Shown in pieces: positions 1-12,401 of a stretch of DNA of 64,000 bases. Under the pieces are notes generated by a model. The model was not told the origin of the DNA. It saw nothing but the letters and a program-made list of their open reading frames with translations, and ran no database searches. The stretch is taken from the NCBI GenBank assembly GCA_002221725.1, contig NJFT01000103.1, positions 1-64,000 of the forward strand, given 5' to 3'. This DNA comes from Scedosporium boydii (Eukaryota; Ascomycota; Sordariomycetes; Microascales; Microascaceae). A program made the position numbers and the translations under genes. Every line of letters begins with the position of its first letter. Positions within the stretch are counted from its first letter, which is position 1.

Positions 1-362
1 CTGGCTCGGGCTCTGGTTCCTCAGGTTCTTGAGGTTCTGGTTCTGGTTCCGGCTCCGGTTCAGGTTGAGGTTCTTCTGGCTCGGGTTCGGGTACCTCTGG
101 TTCTGGCTCAGGCTCCGGTTCTTCAGGTTCTGGCTGTTGTGGTTCAGGTTCAGGCTCCGGTTGCGGTTCCGGTTCCAGTTCTGGCTCTGGCTCTTCTGGC
201 TCTGGCTCTTCTGGCTCTGGCTCGGGCTCTGGCTCAGGTTCGGGTTCTGGTTCCGGTTCCGGTTGCGGTTCCGGTTCAGGTTCTTCTGGCTCAGGCTCGG
301 GCTCGGGTTCCGGCTCTGGCTCTGGTTGGGGCTCAGGCTCAGGCTCAGGCTCAGGTTCCTCG
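1..362 (-). repeat. Degenerate hexanucleotide repeat encoding (Glu-Pro)n
   Basis: On the plus strand this is a run of six-base units of the type GGCTCx/GGTTCx with third-base variation. Read on the minus strand in the frame of the 805 start, it gives alternating GAR and CCN codons. The period is six bases, but synonymous codons are well mixed (GAG/GAA, CCA/CCT/CCG/CCC), which suggests selection on the peptide rather than a fresh DNA slippage tract. It continues out of the window. Confidence 0.85.
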
Positions 363-805
363 ACAATCACTTCCCCATTTTCCCCGTCTCCCCCTTCCGG
401 ATCCTCATCATCAGGAACTTGCTCATCAGGGTCCTGTTCCTCACCGCCATCGGGAACATCAATAACAGGCGGGTCTACGTCTATCGGGTCATCTGGAGCT
501 AGCTCATCACCAGGAACTTGAAGGGGTACGATATCCACCTGAACCACGCCGGGTGAGATTTCTGTGTATCGAACGGTCGAACGAACGGTCGAAGAAACGC
601 GTCTCCTATGTTCATCTACGCTTGCGGCCAACAGAGCCTTATCTCCGGCAGTCGACCCGGAGTAGATGGTGTTTTCCACGGAGAAGGCACCGTTGCGAAA
701 CACGAGGGAAGATGAGCCATCCTCGGACGTGGAGACTCGAAGGGCATTCGCCGAGGGGAGAATAGCCCCCACGACTAAGAGGGAGGCGTACAAGAGAAAG
801 ACCAT
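1..805 (-). CDS. Secreted acidic protein with long Glu-Pro repeat, 3' part outside the window
   Basis: The frame opens at an ATG at 805 and stays open to the window edge, so the C-terminus is missing. The first ~21 residues form a clean signal peptide ([21 protein letters not shown]), pointing to secretion or a cell-wall location. A segment of about 105 residues with few aromatics follows, then an Asp/Glu/Pro-rich linker. From about residue 150 there is an almost uninterrupted Glu-Pro dipeptide repeat of ~120 residues, broken only by occasional EE, Gln-for-Glu, and single Val and Leu replacements. No catalytic domain is visible and I do not recognise the family. Similar low-complexity stalks occur in fungal surface proteins, but a role here would be a guess. 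Only the 5' end is seen, so a further domain or GPI signal may lie beyond the edge. No intron is needed in the visible part. Confidence 0.75.
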   Translation of the reverse strand, partial: MVFLLYASLLVVGAILPSANALRVSTSEDGSSSLVFRNGAFSVENTIYSGSTAGDKALLAASVDEHRRRVSSTVRSTVRYTEISPGVVQVDIVPLQVPGDELAPDDPIDVDPPVIDVPDGGEEQDPDEQVPDDEDPEGGDGENGEVIVEEPEPEPEPEPQPEPEPEPEPEPEPEEPEPEPQPEPEPEPEPEPEPEPEPEEPEPEEPEPELEPEPQPEPEPEPQQPEPEEPEPEPEPEVPEPEPEEPQPEPEPEPEPEPQEPEEPEPEP

Positions 806-2895
806 ATCGTCTCTTGGAAGTGTTGATTAACAAGCGAATGTAAAAGATTGGCAAGTAGAACGAGGAACGAATGACGGAAATAAGCGAGAGATTGTCTCCT
901 CCTCAAGACAAACCTGAAGGCTCGGAATGGTTCTCGCAATCCGGCACAGCTTAGCTCACCTCTAGGGCCTTGAAGTTCAAGAGATTAAAGTGAGGGGACC
1001 GAGGAGGGAGCTATATTTTGGAGCTCTTATATATAAGCTCATTCTCCAACTTGTTCTCTTTTCCTCTCTTTGGGTGTGTTAGACTACACATTCTCGGCCA
1101 CTCACTGCTGCAGGTACATATTAGACAACACACCTCAATATCACAGAAGATAGGGTATATTGGCATTGGGCAGGGTGCGGGAGTGAAGACTGACATGGTA
1201 TAACAGAAGATATCTAGCTGCGAGGGGGAGAATCAGACAATCGCGTCCCTTTCTGGGCTCCGTCTCGCATGCTCGAACGGCTGGACATGCCAGTTCCTCT
1301 TCTCCCTCATATCAGGCGTCATGACCGAAGGCATACAACGACACCATCTCGACCAACTCTTCCCGCTCTGTCAATTCCTCTCATGGTATGTTTTCCTTGG
1401 CCCTTTCTTAACCCAACTGTATCTTTGAATGACGTTTTGGTCTGCCAGTCCTTGCTAAGGCCCGCTATCTTTCTTCTTCTTTCCGTCTCTCCTTCACTTA
1501 AAAGCAAGGGCCGCGGCCCGGATGATATCGATATTCTCGCTTTCCCTGTTCAGCGGCTTATATAGACATCTTGTTTCTTTTTCGTTTCTTCGCCTGTTTC
1601 CCTATTTTCCCGAACAAACAATTCCCGGGTGCATTTCAATTCATCCTGTGCTGTTCTCCGTCTCCAAGCTTTAATCGGTTTCCCGTTCTTCCGGGCCCGG
1701 TAAAGAAACGAGAAGGAAAACTACCCGGTCGGTCCTATCATAAGACTCGTAGAGATAAAGGACCTTTCGAGTAAGTCGGCGAGCGTCTTCGTAGTCCCCT
1801 CTTCGTCGGATAAATCCCCTACGCGATATATTTTATCCTCGTATCCGTCCAATTTCCCGCCGTTTCCATTCCTGTGGATTGAACGAGTTAATGTCTTTCT
1901 TTTCTTCAATAGAACGATGCTGACTTCCAAGGTGCTGGTATCCCTCAACGGAAGAGGGAAGAAGGGACAATCCCCTCACCAAGGGTGGATGGTCGAGGGT
2001 CTATATCCTATATCTATTTACAGTTCTTGAGTCGACGTAGCCAAGCCAGGACACTCCGATGGTCCAATGTCCATCCTCATTCGCGCCATCTTCCGTCCCG
2101 GCATGTAAACATACCGAATCTTACAGGACGCGGCCGGGATATTCTTTCGTATGTGTCTTGGCTATCAGAGAGCCAGAATTCTACCCGGGGCCGCGGGACA
2201 GACGCACACCACGTTCTTGTCTGATCCCTTGCGCCTTTTCTGCCTCGCTCGCCTTCTTTCTCCGCACTTCCCTCCCAACTTGGCATTTGTGTTGTCCTCT
2301 TCTCCTCCTCTTCTTCCTTCCTCCTACCAATTGGGACTCGGCTAAGGTCCACGCCTAGCACGACTTTCAATAACCCACCAGAGACAGTATAGTAAGTAAG
2401 AGAAGGTTGGCAAGCTTACACCTCCAAACAGCTGTTGATTTTCTTGGAGAACACATACTGTTTTCTTGTTATCGGACTCTTTTCCCGGTCGAGATGGCGA
2501 GATGAATTCAATCTTTTCCCCATGCCCCGTGAATGCCTTAAACTGTCATTTACCAGGAAGAGACGTCATACCTCAGTGTGTTTGGAACGTGCCGCTCGGT
2601 TTCATTTGTCCTAGCGAAGAAATCCTATGACATTTTATTAGAAAAGGTGGTGAATCCGTACCGGTCAGAGAATTGTACGCCCTCTCGATACTCGTAGCGC
2701 GGAAGGTATTTGGAATGAATACTTCACTCACGGCGGTATGACTGATCGATGAATGGCATGCCTTGGATTAAGGCTCGGCTCCGAATACTTCGAAAATAAT
2801 ATACAGATATCATAGACATATTTCTCAATCTACCCTCTCTTCGCCGCTTCAAAAACGTCAAGAAACATATCCCGTTGATTTTGAAATCACCAGCC
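806..2895. other. Gene-free interval (promoter side of the Glu-Pro gene)
   Basis: I see no convincing gene in these 2.1 kb. The open frames are short, overlap on both strands and show no recognisable domain. The left end must hold the promoter of the minus-strand Glu-Pro gene, and the right end the 3' untranslated region of the membrane-protein gene that stops at 2896. Many pyrimidine-rich stretches are present, but no repeat or RNA gene. Confidence 0.5.
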
Positions 2896-5402
2896 TCAAG
2901 TATCATCCTCTCTCAATGTTCTCGTAGTCGAAGTCCACGTCTCAGCCCGATTAAGCCTTCTCACAATCGGCGTGCTGCTTCCGCTCGTAGTCCTACTCCC
3001 CCTCGAAACCTCCCGACCAGCTTCAGGCTTAGAAACGGCAGCAATGGCCGATCTAAGCGGCCCGACCTTGTCCTCCTGCCACGGAGGCGACCTCAAGCCA
3101 CCGGGCGACGCCGTCACGCTAGGAGAGGCGACCATGTCCTCCTTCATGTAGAATGTATCGGCATCACTTCCGTCCTCCTCCTTGAACCCGGACATAGGGA
3201 AAGTAGGATACCGCACTAGTTTCCGCACCGGATCGCGTACCGGCGCGAGGACGTCCGCCCTCTGTCTAGTCACGGGTATGCCGAAGGAGCCGCGCTCCCA
3301 GCCTCCAATGCGCGAGCTTTCTAGCGCCATACGCAGGAGCTGGTACTTGTTGTCCGCGTCGCGGGCCGTCTCCCTCTCTCCTGCCTTCGAATCCAAGAAC
3401 CCGCCGCGAAGTCTCCGGGCGCGTATATGAGCTACTATGGAAGGAAGGGAGAGATTAACCCCGATAATGAGAAGGACGAAGGCGAGCACCAAAAGAGTGA
3501 TCAACACGTTAAAGTTCTGCACTGAGGCAGTCGTGCGCACGACCGTGTTGCGACACAGCTCTTCGAACTCCGGCAAAAGATCCTGCATGCGGTATTGCGT
3601 GTCAAAGTCCGTCGTGTTAATGTATCTGCCCAGCTTTTTTTCCGACGGGTCAAGCCACGGTTTCGAAGCCCAGTCGGTGATGGTAAGTTGAAAGTTGGAG
3701 AGGGCGGTCGCGAACCACGTTTTGGCTTCAAGCTGCCACTGGTTGTCCGCTGGTGCTGGTCCTATGCTTGATGCGTAGTCTTGCACTAGGAGGCCTGGCC
3801 ACAAAAGGGAGAAGTCAGTTTAATCATCCTGAGTGTTGTGAAAAGATGTTGAAAGCACAACACTTACCCCACGCCACATGGGCTCCATTTTGAAACAAGT
3901 GCCCGCCCGTCATCATATTATGGATCAGTCTCTGAGTTGTCGCTAGCTGGTGCTTGTTCATCCCGATCCCAATCTGCTTAGGCTTGAGCTGAAGGATTCC
4001 CGAGGCCCCCGTGCACCTGCCATTGTTCGGGTTACAAACATCGTATGCATCCTTGCAAGCAATGGTGTTGAACGGCCGGTTCGTCAAGTAGCCAGACCCG
4101 CCGGCGGCAGCGGTTCCATCCGTCGACGACCCGAGAGTAAGGTTCGCGTAAAAGAGAGGATCCAAAACTTCCTCGCGGAAGACAACGTTGGTGGCTATTG
4201 TCCAGAAAGCAAGGTCGTGGTCCGTGTTTTGGAAAGTAGCAACGAGTGGTTTCTGGTTTAGCTGTTCGCGTTGCTCCCGGTAGCTCGAGGAAATTGCATA
4301 GCTGAAGTACGACCTATGAAAATAACTTAGCATCGGGTCGCTCGCGGTTTTCGATACTATTGAGTGGGTTCCTAGAAAGAACGACTTACGAGGCGACAAT
4401 CAACGACGTCGCCCGGCCCTTCTGATGCCAGGCAACAGTTCTTCGATATCCTTCCGGTCCGGCCGGAAGGTTCGCAATATCTTGATCCTCGGCCAGAATA
4501 CTTATCCCGTAAACGGTCTGGTTATCTACTGTAAGCATCCTATCGTAGGCGCTCGTGTCGATAACGCCGCAAGTCGAAGTCTTGCGGATCTGTACACGGT
4601 CGGTTGGCGGCGCGTTGATCCCCAGGTCGGAATGCGAATTAAGAAACCCTGTATCCATGCTCAATGCGGGACCTTCGGTGTTGTTGTAGCCAAGGCACCT
4701 AGTGTGCCCTTTCCAGGGGCACCCGACCTCTTTAGATTCAAAGGGTAACGTCGTCTTCCTGGATATCGAAATCGGCGGTGTACTCGTCCCAGCCGGCCCG
4801 CCGATGCCATAGTGAGCCTCAGAGTAGGCACGAGCCCACTTCAAGTTACTGAAGAGGTACCTCTCCCTGACGTTCTTGGTCATGGCGCGCTCCGGATTGC
4901 CCAATTCCTCCACACTGACACCGGGAGGGCCAAAGGCAATGTCACCACAGCTTTTCTGCACTGCGCGAACGAAGACGCCGCCATGGCCATCGCTAGCCAC
5001 GTTTGCCGCCAAGATGGAGCAGACGATGAAGAATCCCCAGAGGAAGGCGGCCGCTACGGAAAAGGGAAGAACACGCCGCCAAGCGTGCTTCTTTATTTTT
5101 CTCCAAGCCCAATATAGCTTCACACTCTCAAAAAATGACTCTAGCGCACCTGAGTTGGAGCGGAAGAGGACCTGGAGTTGATGATCGAGGACATCTTTGT
5201 TCCCCCTGGTGGCGAAATTCTGGTGGAGGATATAAGCAACTACACCGTAGAAGGCGATGCCCGCTAGTGCAACTAGAACGGAGAGAGCAGCGATGAGGTA
5301 GTTCCCGGTTTGCGTGGACACAGTCAAGGTAAGGCTGAGCGGGAAGGGGAGGTCATAATTGTGCCACAGACCGTGGTAGATGGTCGGCTCGTTCCCGGAC
5401 AT
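2896..5402 (-). CDS. Polytopic membrane protein with large extracellular domain, fungal, function unknown
   Basis: Three exons join in frame: 5402-4390, 4313-3868 and 3794-2896, giving 785 residues. Both introns (76 and 73 nt) start GTAAGT, and the first has a clear TGCTAAG branch site. The product has hydrophobic segments near residues 33-58 (NYLIAALSVLVALAG...) and 115-140 (VLPFSVAAAFLWGFF...). A long non-cytoplasmic region with several Cys and Asn-X-Ser/Thr sites follows, then a third strong membrane span (FNVLITLLVLAFVLLIIG...) and a basic Ser/Thr-rich cytoplasmic tail of about 180 residues. This architecture occurs in many uncharacterised fungal plasma-membrane proteins; I do not recognise a named family. 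A sensor or scaffold role is conceivable but not shown. The ATG at 5402 is the first in frame. Confidence 0.8.
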
Positions 5403-7609
5403 GGCGTCTATCGGTTTGATCTTGACGTTTCCTCAACGATGCGAATGGGGAATAGTCGCCCCTCCCGCTTGAGCAATTTTCTCGGCTAGATGTGCTGGTA
5501 GCTAAACTCCATTGACATAAATGCTGAGCCGTAGGAGACAAAGGCTCGGTGTACTGGCAGCCCACTTCACTTCAGGTGGGGAGCAGGGGAGATAAAAAAG
5601 GAGGAATGGAAGCTACCCCAGCATGGTCACAGTTAACGGATAGATCTGGGCGTTCGTCAGCACAGCGAGGGAGAAGCGACGATAGAAGCGATAGGACGCG
5701 CTCTCCGACGTGGGGATGGCCTCGCTAGAGACCTTAATCAAGACAAGGCAGAACTCGAGAGGGGGATGCAGGAGACGATATTCATCTCGAGGACGGGAAC
5801 GAAACTGGTATGATCTCTCCTTCGTGTATACTTGGCTCTTTTCATCACATCTATCTTCCTCGAGGCGGAGATGGGAATAGAACCTGGTTGGCGGGGGCCA
5901 TCTTGGCGAGCGCGGTATGATTTAGTCGAGCCATTATCATTCAATCACGAAATACCACAAGAACGGGCCAGGGTGGCAAAGTGAGTGACGGCCCGGGAAC
6001 CAACACCACATTGCGTTGATATTCGGACAGATGCTGCCAACCAGGCACCGTTCTCGCCGCAAAAGTGCCGCCAACGCCGCGGTCTTTTTGCTCCTCCCGA
6101 AGTGTATTGCCGTTCTCCCTAACCTTCAGATATCGCCATGTTGGCGGGAAAGGAGTGTATCCGTGTGTCCCGCGAGGCGTATTTCTTTAGAATAGATTGC
6201 GGTTGTGCGGCGCAGCACCACTCGGCGGGGGTCTCAATTAACCGTCTTATCTCGACGTAAAATTGGCTCGAATAGTCCGGAGGGAGGACATTGGCCTTCC
6301 GGAACTGTGACACGGCCGAGCAGAAGTCAGCCTGAAGCGCAGGGAACTTTGGACGCCGCCTGGCACTTCTCGGTCTTGCCCTTTCATGGGACCGAGCCAG
6401 CGGATAGAGCTCGAATAACCTGGAGACAAGATCTTTTAGCTTCAGGGCATAGATGGACTCGAGTGTCGCCGTTGAAATAGACCGTGCCTCCGCCCTGCAG
6501 TCTTCATTTGTCCTAACCTCCACAAGCATTGGTGAAACAGCGAACATGCCGTGATCCATTGATTGATCCATTAATCCCTTGATTAACTGCAGAGCAAACA
6601 CCATCTCCGAGGGAGGGAAGAAAAGAGCCACATGCCGACCGCCAGAGAATAAATTGTATATTGAAGGGTTTATTGGACTCGAGATTTAAGTCGTCCAACG
6701 TCCTCGCACAGCCTCTTCGCTCGTACCAGCTTGGGAATAAATTAACGGATGTGTAAGCGCGGATTTTGGCTGAGATGGATAGATTGAAGAGTGGGATGAG
6801 CGGGATGAGCAGCGGATGAGTGTGTATGACACGCATTGGCCCTCACAGCATCCTTATAAGCTGATCTGTTAATTGTTAGTGTTCCTCCCGACTTTCTCTT
6901 GAAACCTTCCGTTGTGGCACAGCCCAGGAAACTCCGGAACGGGCCTGCGTTCGAAGGTACGGAAAGCCGCGAAACAGGTTAGCCGTTCCCAAAGGACCCG
7001 GTCCTCCCGCCCTTCACAGCCTCTTCCTCATGCAGACGGATATTTGTTAGCAAAGTGTAGCAGCAAGAATAGCAACAGCAGCAGCAGCAGCAGCAGAGGC
7101 AAGACCGGCAAAAGCAAACAACAGAAAACAAGCCAGTCGCGACGATACGGGTATCGAACAAATGTATAATAATAAAACAGGTCCATAGTTACAACGGTTA
7201 TTATGACACTGCCCCCCGGGGAGTAGGGGGACGAATGAAGGAAAAAGCAGACAAATGACTCCCTTGCAACCCATGAATGCTCACCCTTCGCTTCCCATGG
7301 TAGCGCACAAAACAGCCAAAGCCAAGTAAGCACAGCGCCTCGATGTAGATGTGGCCCTCCACATCTAGGATAAACATGAAATTTCGTCCCATCTTAGGCT
7401 CCGAGCTTCTGCACCAGTCCTCGAGGGATGAGCCGCGGGCGGGAAAAGAATCCCGTTTCGACCACCTCTCAATCCCTTGGCCCCTCGCCCCCCAATGGGG
7501 GGTCACAGAGGCTGCTAATCCCAACACAAGGAGTGGGAGAGGCAGCAGCCGGCAGAACCCCAGTAGTCGAGCAACATTTTCCCATTTTTTCGCCTTCAAA
7601 TCGAACAAG
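5403..7609. other. Gene-free interval with weak ORF and CAG microsatellite
   Basis: This holds the promoter of the membrane-protein gene and the 3' side of the striatin gene. A minus-strand open frame from an ATG at 6604 to 6119 (161 codons) has a fairly protein-like composition. It has no recognisable motif, and its length is within the range of random frames in this window. A (CAG)7 microsatellite lies at 7076-7096. Nothing else stands out. Confidence 0.4.
7076..7096 (+). repeat. (CAG)7 microsatellite
   Basis: Seven perfect CAG units follow a short imperfect AGC-rich lead-in from about 7058. The tract is outside any gene I can support, about 510 bp downstream of the striatin stop codon, possibly in its 3' untranslated region. 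Confidence 0.8.
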
Positions 7610-10386
7610 TTACTGCCGAGCAAACACCTTCACCACACCATCTCCGCCCCCGCTAACAACCCACTTGCCATCCTGGCTCCACACAACCGAGCATACGCCT
7701 TCGCCGCGCATGATGCGGTGGTTTGTGATTTCTTGCGTGCAGGATCGCTTCTCCAGACTCCAGAATCGCAGCGAGGCATCGTGGCCCGAAGTCACAAGCT
7801 CCCGTCCATCGGGGCTGAGGGACAGGCTCGATATCGCTGCCGGGTGTGCCCACATGCTGTACGCACATTGGCCTAAGAGAAAACACGAAATTGTCAGTAA
7901 AAGTAAAGCCACGGGAACAAGCAAAAATGTAGAGTAGAGCGTTGTCAACATACCGCTATTAGCATCAAAGAATCGAACGAACCGATCCTCATGTCCGGAG
8001 ATAATCAAGCCTTCCACTCCTGTTCCAGACATGGACTTGCCTCCCGTAGGACCTGCACTCGCACTCTCGTCGTCCGTAAGTCCCCCACCGTGCTGCTGCT
8101 GGTCTAGGCCCGCCGTGGTCGCCACCACGGCATTCACACTCGTCGCCATTGTGCCATCGTATGTCTCAAGACTAGCTAGGCTGCCAATCGGCTCACCAAG
8201 CTTGGTGTCATAGACTAATATGACGGCGTCCGAGTACGAGACCACAAAGGACACTCCATTGCCGCTGAGGGGTGTAATACATGTAGGGCTTGCAGTTGAT
8301 CCGTCGGCCCGCGTAATCGTGTGAAGAAGCGTGTGATGGAACGGCGAGTTGGACGCGACGGACGCTTGAGGTGAGTTCGTGAATCCAGTACCTGAGCTCA
8401 TTGAATTGCCACGCACCCGTCCAGAACCAGGTGGTCTCCGGGGTCCAGGTCCTGGCTGAGGAGACCCTAGGCGCGGAGGTGTACTTATCGCCCAGAGTTT
8501 CACCGTGCCGTCCGCTGAGCCAGAGGCTAAGAGAATCCTGTCTGTGTTTCCAATCGAACTGCCCTTCGCCGGTCCGTAAACGGAGTAAAGCGTACCCGGG
8601 AGAACGCAAAGTGCCCACACAGCGTCGGCGTGTCCTTCCAAGGTTGCCTTGGGATCGACGCGGCCACGCTCCCACACTCGGATAGTCGAGTCTTGCCCAC
8701 CAGAGAAGATCCAACCATCTCCTTGCGCACGTCCACCAGTCACGAAGTTAGGCGATGGACTCCAGGCTGCTAGGCAGAGAACTGCCCCGGCATGACCACG
8801 GTGAGTGAAATTGGCCGTTATATCAAGATCAGACACTGTGTTGGAATGTCCGCCTATGCTGTCAAGGCGAGGGATGTGGAACCGCTTGATCATACCGTCA
8901 TCTCCAGCCGTACAAATCTCAGGTTCAGCGGGACTACCGCCCCCTGAGAAGATCACGCTGCGAACTGTATCAAGGTGGCCTCGAAGACCGAACCTCCATT
9001 TAAAGTTCCCGGCCTCGACCTGCTGGTTGGCCGCATTCAGGGACAGCTCGTTATCAAGACTTCTCCGCCGAGACGAAGAGCTCTTGCGTCGGTGAGAGTT
9101 GGCGAATCGGCCTGGTGACTTCGGCATTGTATCCGCCGAGGGAAACACATCGGTGTCGGGCCGGTTCGAAGCGGGCTGCTGAGGTGCTGTAGGTGGTCCC
9201 ATATCGGAAAAGTCCCATCCGTCAGAGTCTCCGCCTGACTTCCTGTCACCGACCTGGCCGGTAGGTTGGCCGGACCCGAAGCTCTCGTTGGCGTGGTTCG
9301 GCGCATTCTGGTTTTCATTGGTAGCGCGATTAGAAGGAGCCGGCCACTCTGACCCTCCAGCAAACAGGGATGGCTGTTGAGGCTCGCCTCCTGTTCGTGT
9401 CAGGGGCTGCAATTGAGGTTCAGCGTTACGACTTTGGAAGTTAGAGGTGGTGGGAGGACCGGAGACAGAGACGTGGTTCGGGACAGGAGCAGGGCGAGAG
9501 GAACTGATTTCGCGGACGTGGTTCGGGCCCTGTCGAGCCTGTGCCGCGTAAGCCTGTTCCAGCTGTTGCGTTGCGGATATGTTGAAGCCTTCAGCTTCAG
9601 CGCGTGCCTCGTCGAAGGAAGGGAGAGGGGGGCATTCTCGTGGCGGTAGCGGATTCGCAGGGGTCATCATTAAGTACGTAAATTCGTTTGCGCATGAGTC
9701 AAGGAAAGATTTGAGATCCTTTCGTGAGGACTCATCCTCCTCTGGCTTTCCGACGGGGATAGACACTCCACCCTCGACATGTTCCTTAGCTATAACATAG
9801 CAAAATTCCATTAATTCGGTCTCTCCTTTGAATCGCAGGAATCGGCTGGTACAGTTGGTACTCACAAGTAAGCTTATCCTGCAACATGGCGGAGCGAGTC
9901 TCCTTGTCAACGGCAATTTCGTGAGCCGGGTCCCATTTGCCTTGACCGGCAAGCTGGGCAGACTGCTCCTTGATTTTCCGCTGAAGAATCGTGATGTATT
10001 TCTTCGAGGCGTTTTGTGTTGCATCTCCTCGTTTCAGCTTTCCTTCCAGCTGCGCAATGCGCGCCTTCATCTCCTGCTTCTCGATATCCCACGAGTTTCG
10101 TTCGCGTTCGTGACGATGCCATTCGGACTGTAAGAATCTCATCACACCTGTTGGCATAAGTAGTTAGAAACTATTGCCCCATTCATCTTAAGCAGGAAAC
10201 AAAGGAAAGAAAACAATTGAGCTTTTGTTACCCACCTTGCAAGGTATATTCAGTTCCTGGAGGCCGATTGATGACATTCGCCTGTTGCTGTTGCTGCTGC
10301 TGCTGCTGTTGCATCCCAACGTTTCCATCTACACCACCTACTCCGTTCCCACCGTTCACCACCATGTTGGAAGTCTGCCAACTCAT
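7610..10386 (-). CDS. pro11: Striatin family WD40 scaffold (Pro11/HAM-3), STRIPAK complex
   Basis: Striatin is the scaffold subunit of the STRIPAK phosphatase-kinase complex, which in filamentous fungi is needed for hyphal fusion and fruiting. Four exons join in frame: 10386-10236, 10147-9866, 9789-7954 and 7872-7610 (843 residues). The N-terminus has an 11-residue polyglutamine run, then the diagnostic striatin segment [18 protein letters not shown] and a coiled coil (to about residue 100) that in this family binds PP2A and other partners. A Pro/Ser/Gln-rich linker leads to WD40 repeats from about residue 405 to the end, with clear GH...WD-like units ([22 protein letters not shown]). The second intron, GTGAGT...TATAG of 76 nt, was preferred over a 40-nt alternative, which would create a stop. 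Intron 3 (81 nt) is a multiple of three with no in-frame stop. Identification is firm. Confidence 0.95.
10282..10314 (-). repeat. CAG/CAA tract encoding Gln11 in striatin
   Basis: Eleven consecutive Gln codons, mostly CAG with three CAA interruptions, lie in the first exon of the striatin gene just before the conserved N-terminal segment. The interruptions should stabilise the tract against slippage. Confidence 0.85.
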
Positions 10387-11147
10387 ACGCGCGGATCTCT
10401 TGGACCTAGCTCGCTGCTAGATCGGCCGGTAGTGTTGTTGCAGCTACAGGGAGCGGTCGTTATCGACCCGATGTCACCGTCGTCCTCTGGGAAGGTTGAA
10501 GGTGAAATCTCTCATCTGCGGTCGATTGTGGGAATGAAAATTGGGGAGGGTATGACAGGTCCAAGATGGAAATTCGTCGCGATGTACGGATTGTCGTCGA
10601 GTTTGGGGGAAATTGAGAAAAGAGACGACGCGGTTGTCCAGGACAGGGCAAGCGTTGGGCGGTTTGCTCAGCCTGGTATTTGAACGGCGCGGTATTATTT
10701 TGGAGGTGTTCTTTTGGGGTGGAAATAATCACGAAATATTATATCGCGTTGGAGGCCCCGTTCTTCAAGCCGTAATGGGCCACGAAATGGCTCCTGCCGT
10801 CGATTCTTTTGAACTTTTTCTCCTTTGCTCAGTAGGGCGGGACCCTGCGATAGGAGGCGATGTGAAGGTCGAAGGTGTTGCTTTGGGATGCTAAAAACAA
10901 TGAGCCAATCAGAGGCCGATCCTACGTGTGATATCTAGCCTAAGGCGCAAAATTTATTTATCAGGGGCGCTAGTGAAGCTGAGTAACCATCTCAACTTGA
11001 CACCTGATCTGGGGTAATGACAGGTGGTTGACAGCTGTGGATATGTAGCAGCTCGATTCTCTCAAGACATCGTATTGGGCGAGGCTTGAGGCGCCAGAAT
11101 GATCGAGGTTCCTTTTTTGGATTTCTTTTCCTTTTCATTGAGGTAGA
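10387..11147. other. Intergenic: striatin promoter and rad14 3' end
   Basis: This tandem intergenic space of 761 bp lies between the start of striatin and the stop of rad14, both on the minus strand. No protein frame or RNA gene is convincing here. Confidence 0.5.
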
Positions 11148-12401
11148 CTAAAATTCCAGCTCTTCAACTTCCATATTGCATTCAAGACACTTTCTCACAG
11201 TCATGCCATCCGCGTTCTCCACCGCCCTTCCCCAGTTGTGAACATGCTTCCCGCCTCCTAACGCATCACCAAACTTGCTCGGCCCCTTCACTCCCGACTG
11301 TTGCCTCCTGAACGCTTCCGTCCTAGTCTTCTTCTTCAGATCTAGTAGCTTCGCCTTGAATTTTGCTTCCTTGCGTTTCTTCTTCTGATCCTCGCGCTTC
11401 TCAAACTCGGCATCTAACGCTTCGGCTGAGCCCCACTTCTCTTTGAGGGCATAGTCCTCAACTTGGTAGCGTAAGAATAGCATCATGTCATGCCAATGAG
11501 ATTTGTGGGGATTTGGCTTGTTCAGGTGGGGTAGTAGATCTTCATCTCGTAACTCTTCTGCAATCGAGGTTAATAACGATGAACAACCTCGCTCTGGAAG
11601 TAGGAGTCATGGGTATGGCAACTTACGGTCCGTTAATAAGTAGTCTTCTTTGCACTCCGTCTTCGTTAGAAGCGAGTACTTCTCAGGGAACTTTTCCTTG
11701 CAAGAGGAGCAGACACAGCTCTTAAATACTTCTTCCCACACGAAATCTATCTCAGGACTGCCACACTCGCGACACTTTTTCCTGTTCTTCTGATCATCGA
11801 TGGAGCTCAAGCCCGGCTCGAACGGCCCCTGCTTTGTCCTCTTCAAGTTGCGCAGCGTCTGGAACCGCTCCCACTCTTTCTCGGTCATGTGCTTCGGCCT
11901 ATCTGACCCCGGCACGCCTTTCTTCAGCGCTAGGTTATACGGATCATCGTCGACTGTTATGAAACCACCCCTTGTGTTCGTCATGGCGCTCATGTTGTAG
12001 TCTACGAATTTGGCAAAGTTCTTGGCCGGCCGTAGAGGTCCCTCCGCGGGCTGGACCCGTCCATCGCGGTTGCTAGTCGGTATAGGATCGGGTGCCGATA
12101 TCGACGAGAAGGGACGTTTCCTCCCAGCTTCGGCCGTTGTTATTTGTACATTTTCATTTTCGACTATCCCCGCCGGCGCACCGAGGCTCTCGGGTTCCCT
12201 GCCGGACCGGCGAAGATCGTCTTGCTTCGCTTGTCGTATCGCTTTTGCGCGGAATCTATTCTCATCCTGGATTATAGTCAGCGCCCGATAATAGCAGAAG
12301 TTTGGATATCACCACAGATGTTCACGTACAATGCGCCTGGTAACCTCTGGGGATAGCTGTTTCGATGGCGCCCCAGAGGGAGGGGTGGAGGGTCGTTCCA
12401 T
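11148..12401 (-). CDS. rad14: DNA repair protein Rad14/XPA (nucleotide excision repair)
   Basis: XPA/Rad14 binds distorted DNA and verifies damage during nucleotide excision repair in the nucleus. Three exons join in frame: 12401-12330, 12266-11627 and 11557-11148 (373 residues). The first exon encodes MERPSTPPSGAP...TRRI and flows into ENRFRAKAIRQ, as expected for the family. The zinc finger has the CxxC...CxxC pattern (CRECG...CSSCK, about residues 189-212). It is followed by the signature KYSLLTKTECKEDYLLTD, then LRDEDLLPHLNKPNPHKSHW and MMLFLRYQVEDYA of the DNA-binding domain. Introns are 63 and 69 nt. The C-terminal Lys-rich helix and a terminal CxxC-like pair (RKCLECNMEV) are also typical of fungal orthologues. 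The start codon was chosen because the exon joins cleanly. Confidence 0.96.

Noticed and set aside
1..362. Repeat region considered as a CRISPR-like or minisatellite array
   Set aside because: There are no spacers; the six-base period is explained by Glu-Pro codons in an open frame with a signal peptide.
6119..6604. 161-codon minus-strand frame with protein-like composition
   Set aside because: No motif, no supporting splice sites and a length seen in several random frames here; mentioned under the interval but not called as a gene.
9826..9865. 40-nt alternative intron in striatin
   Set aside because: It has a good donor but is too short and would create an in-frame TGA at the junction; the 76-nt intron (9790-9865) keeps the frame.
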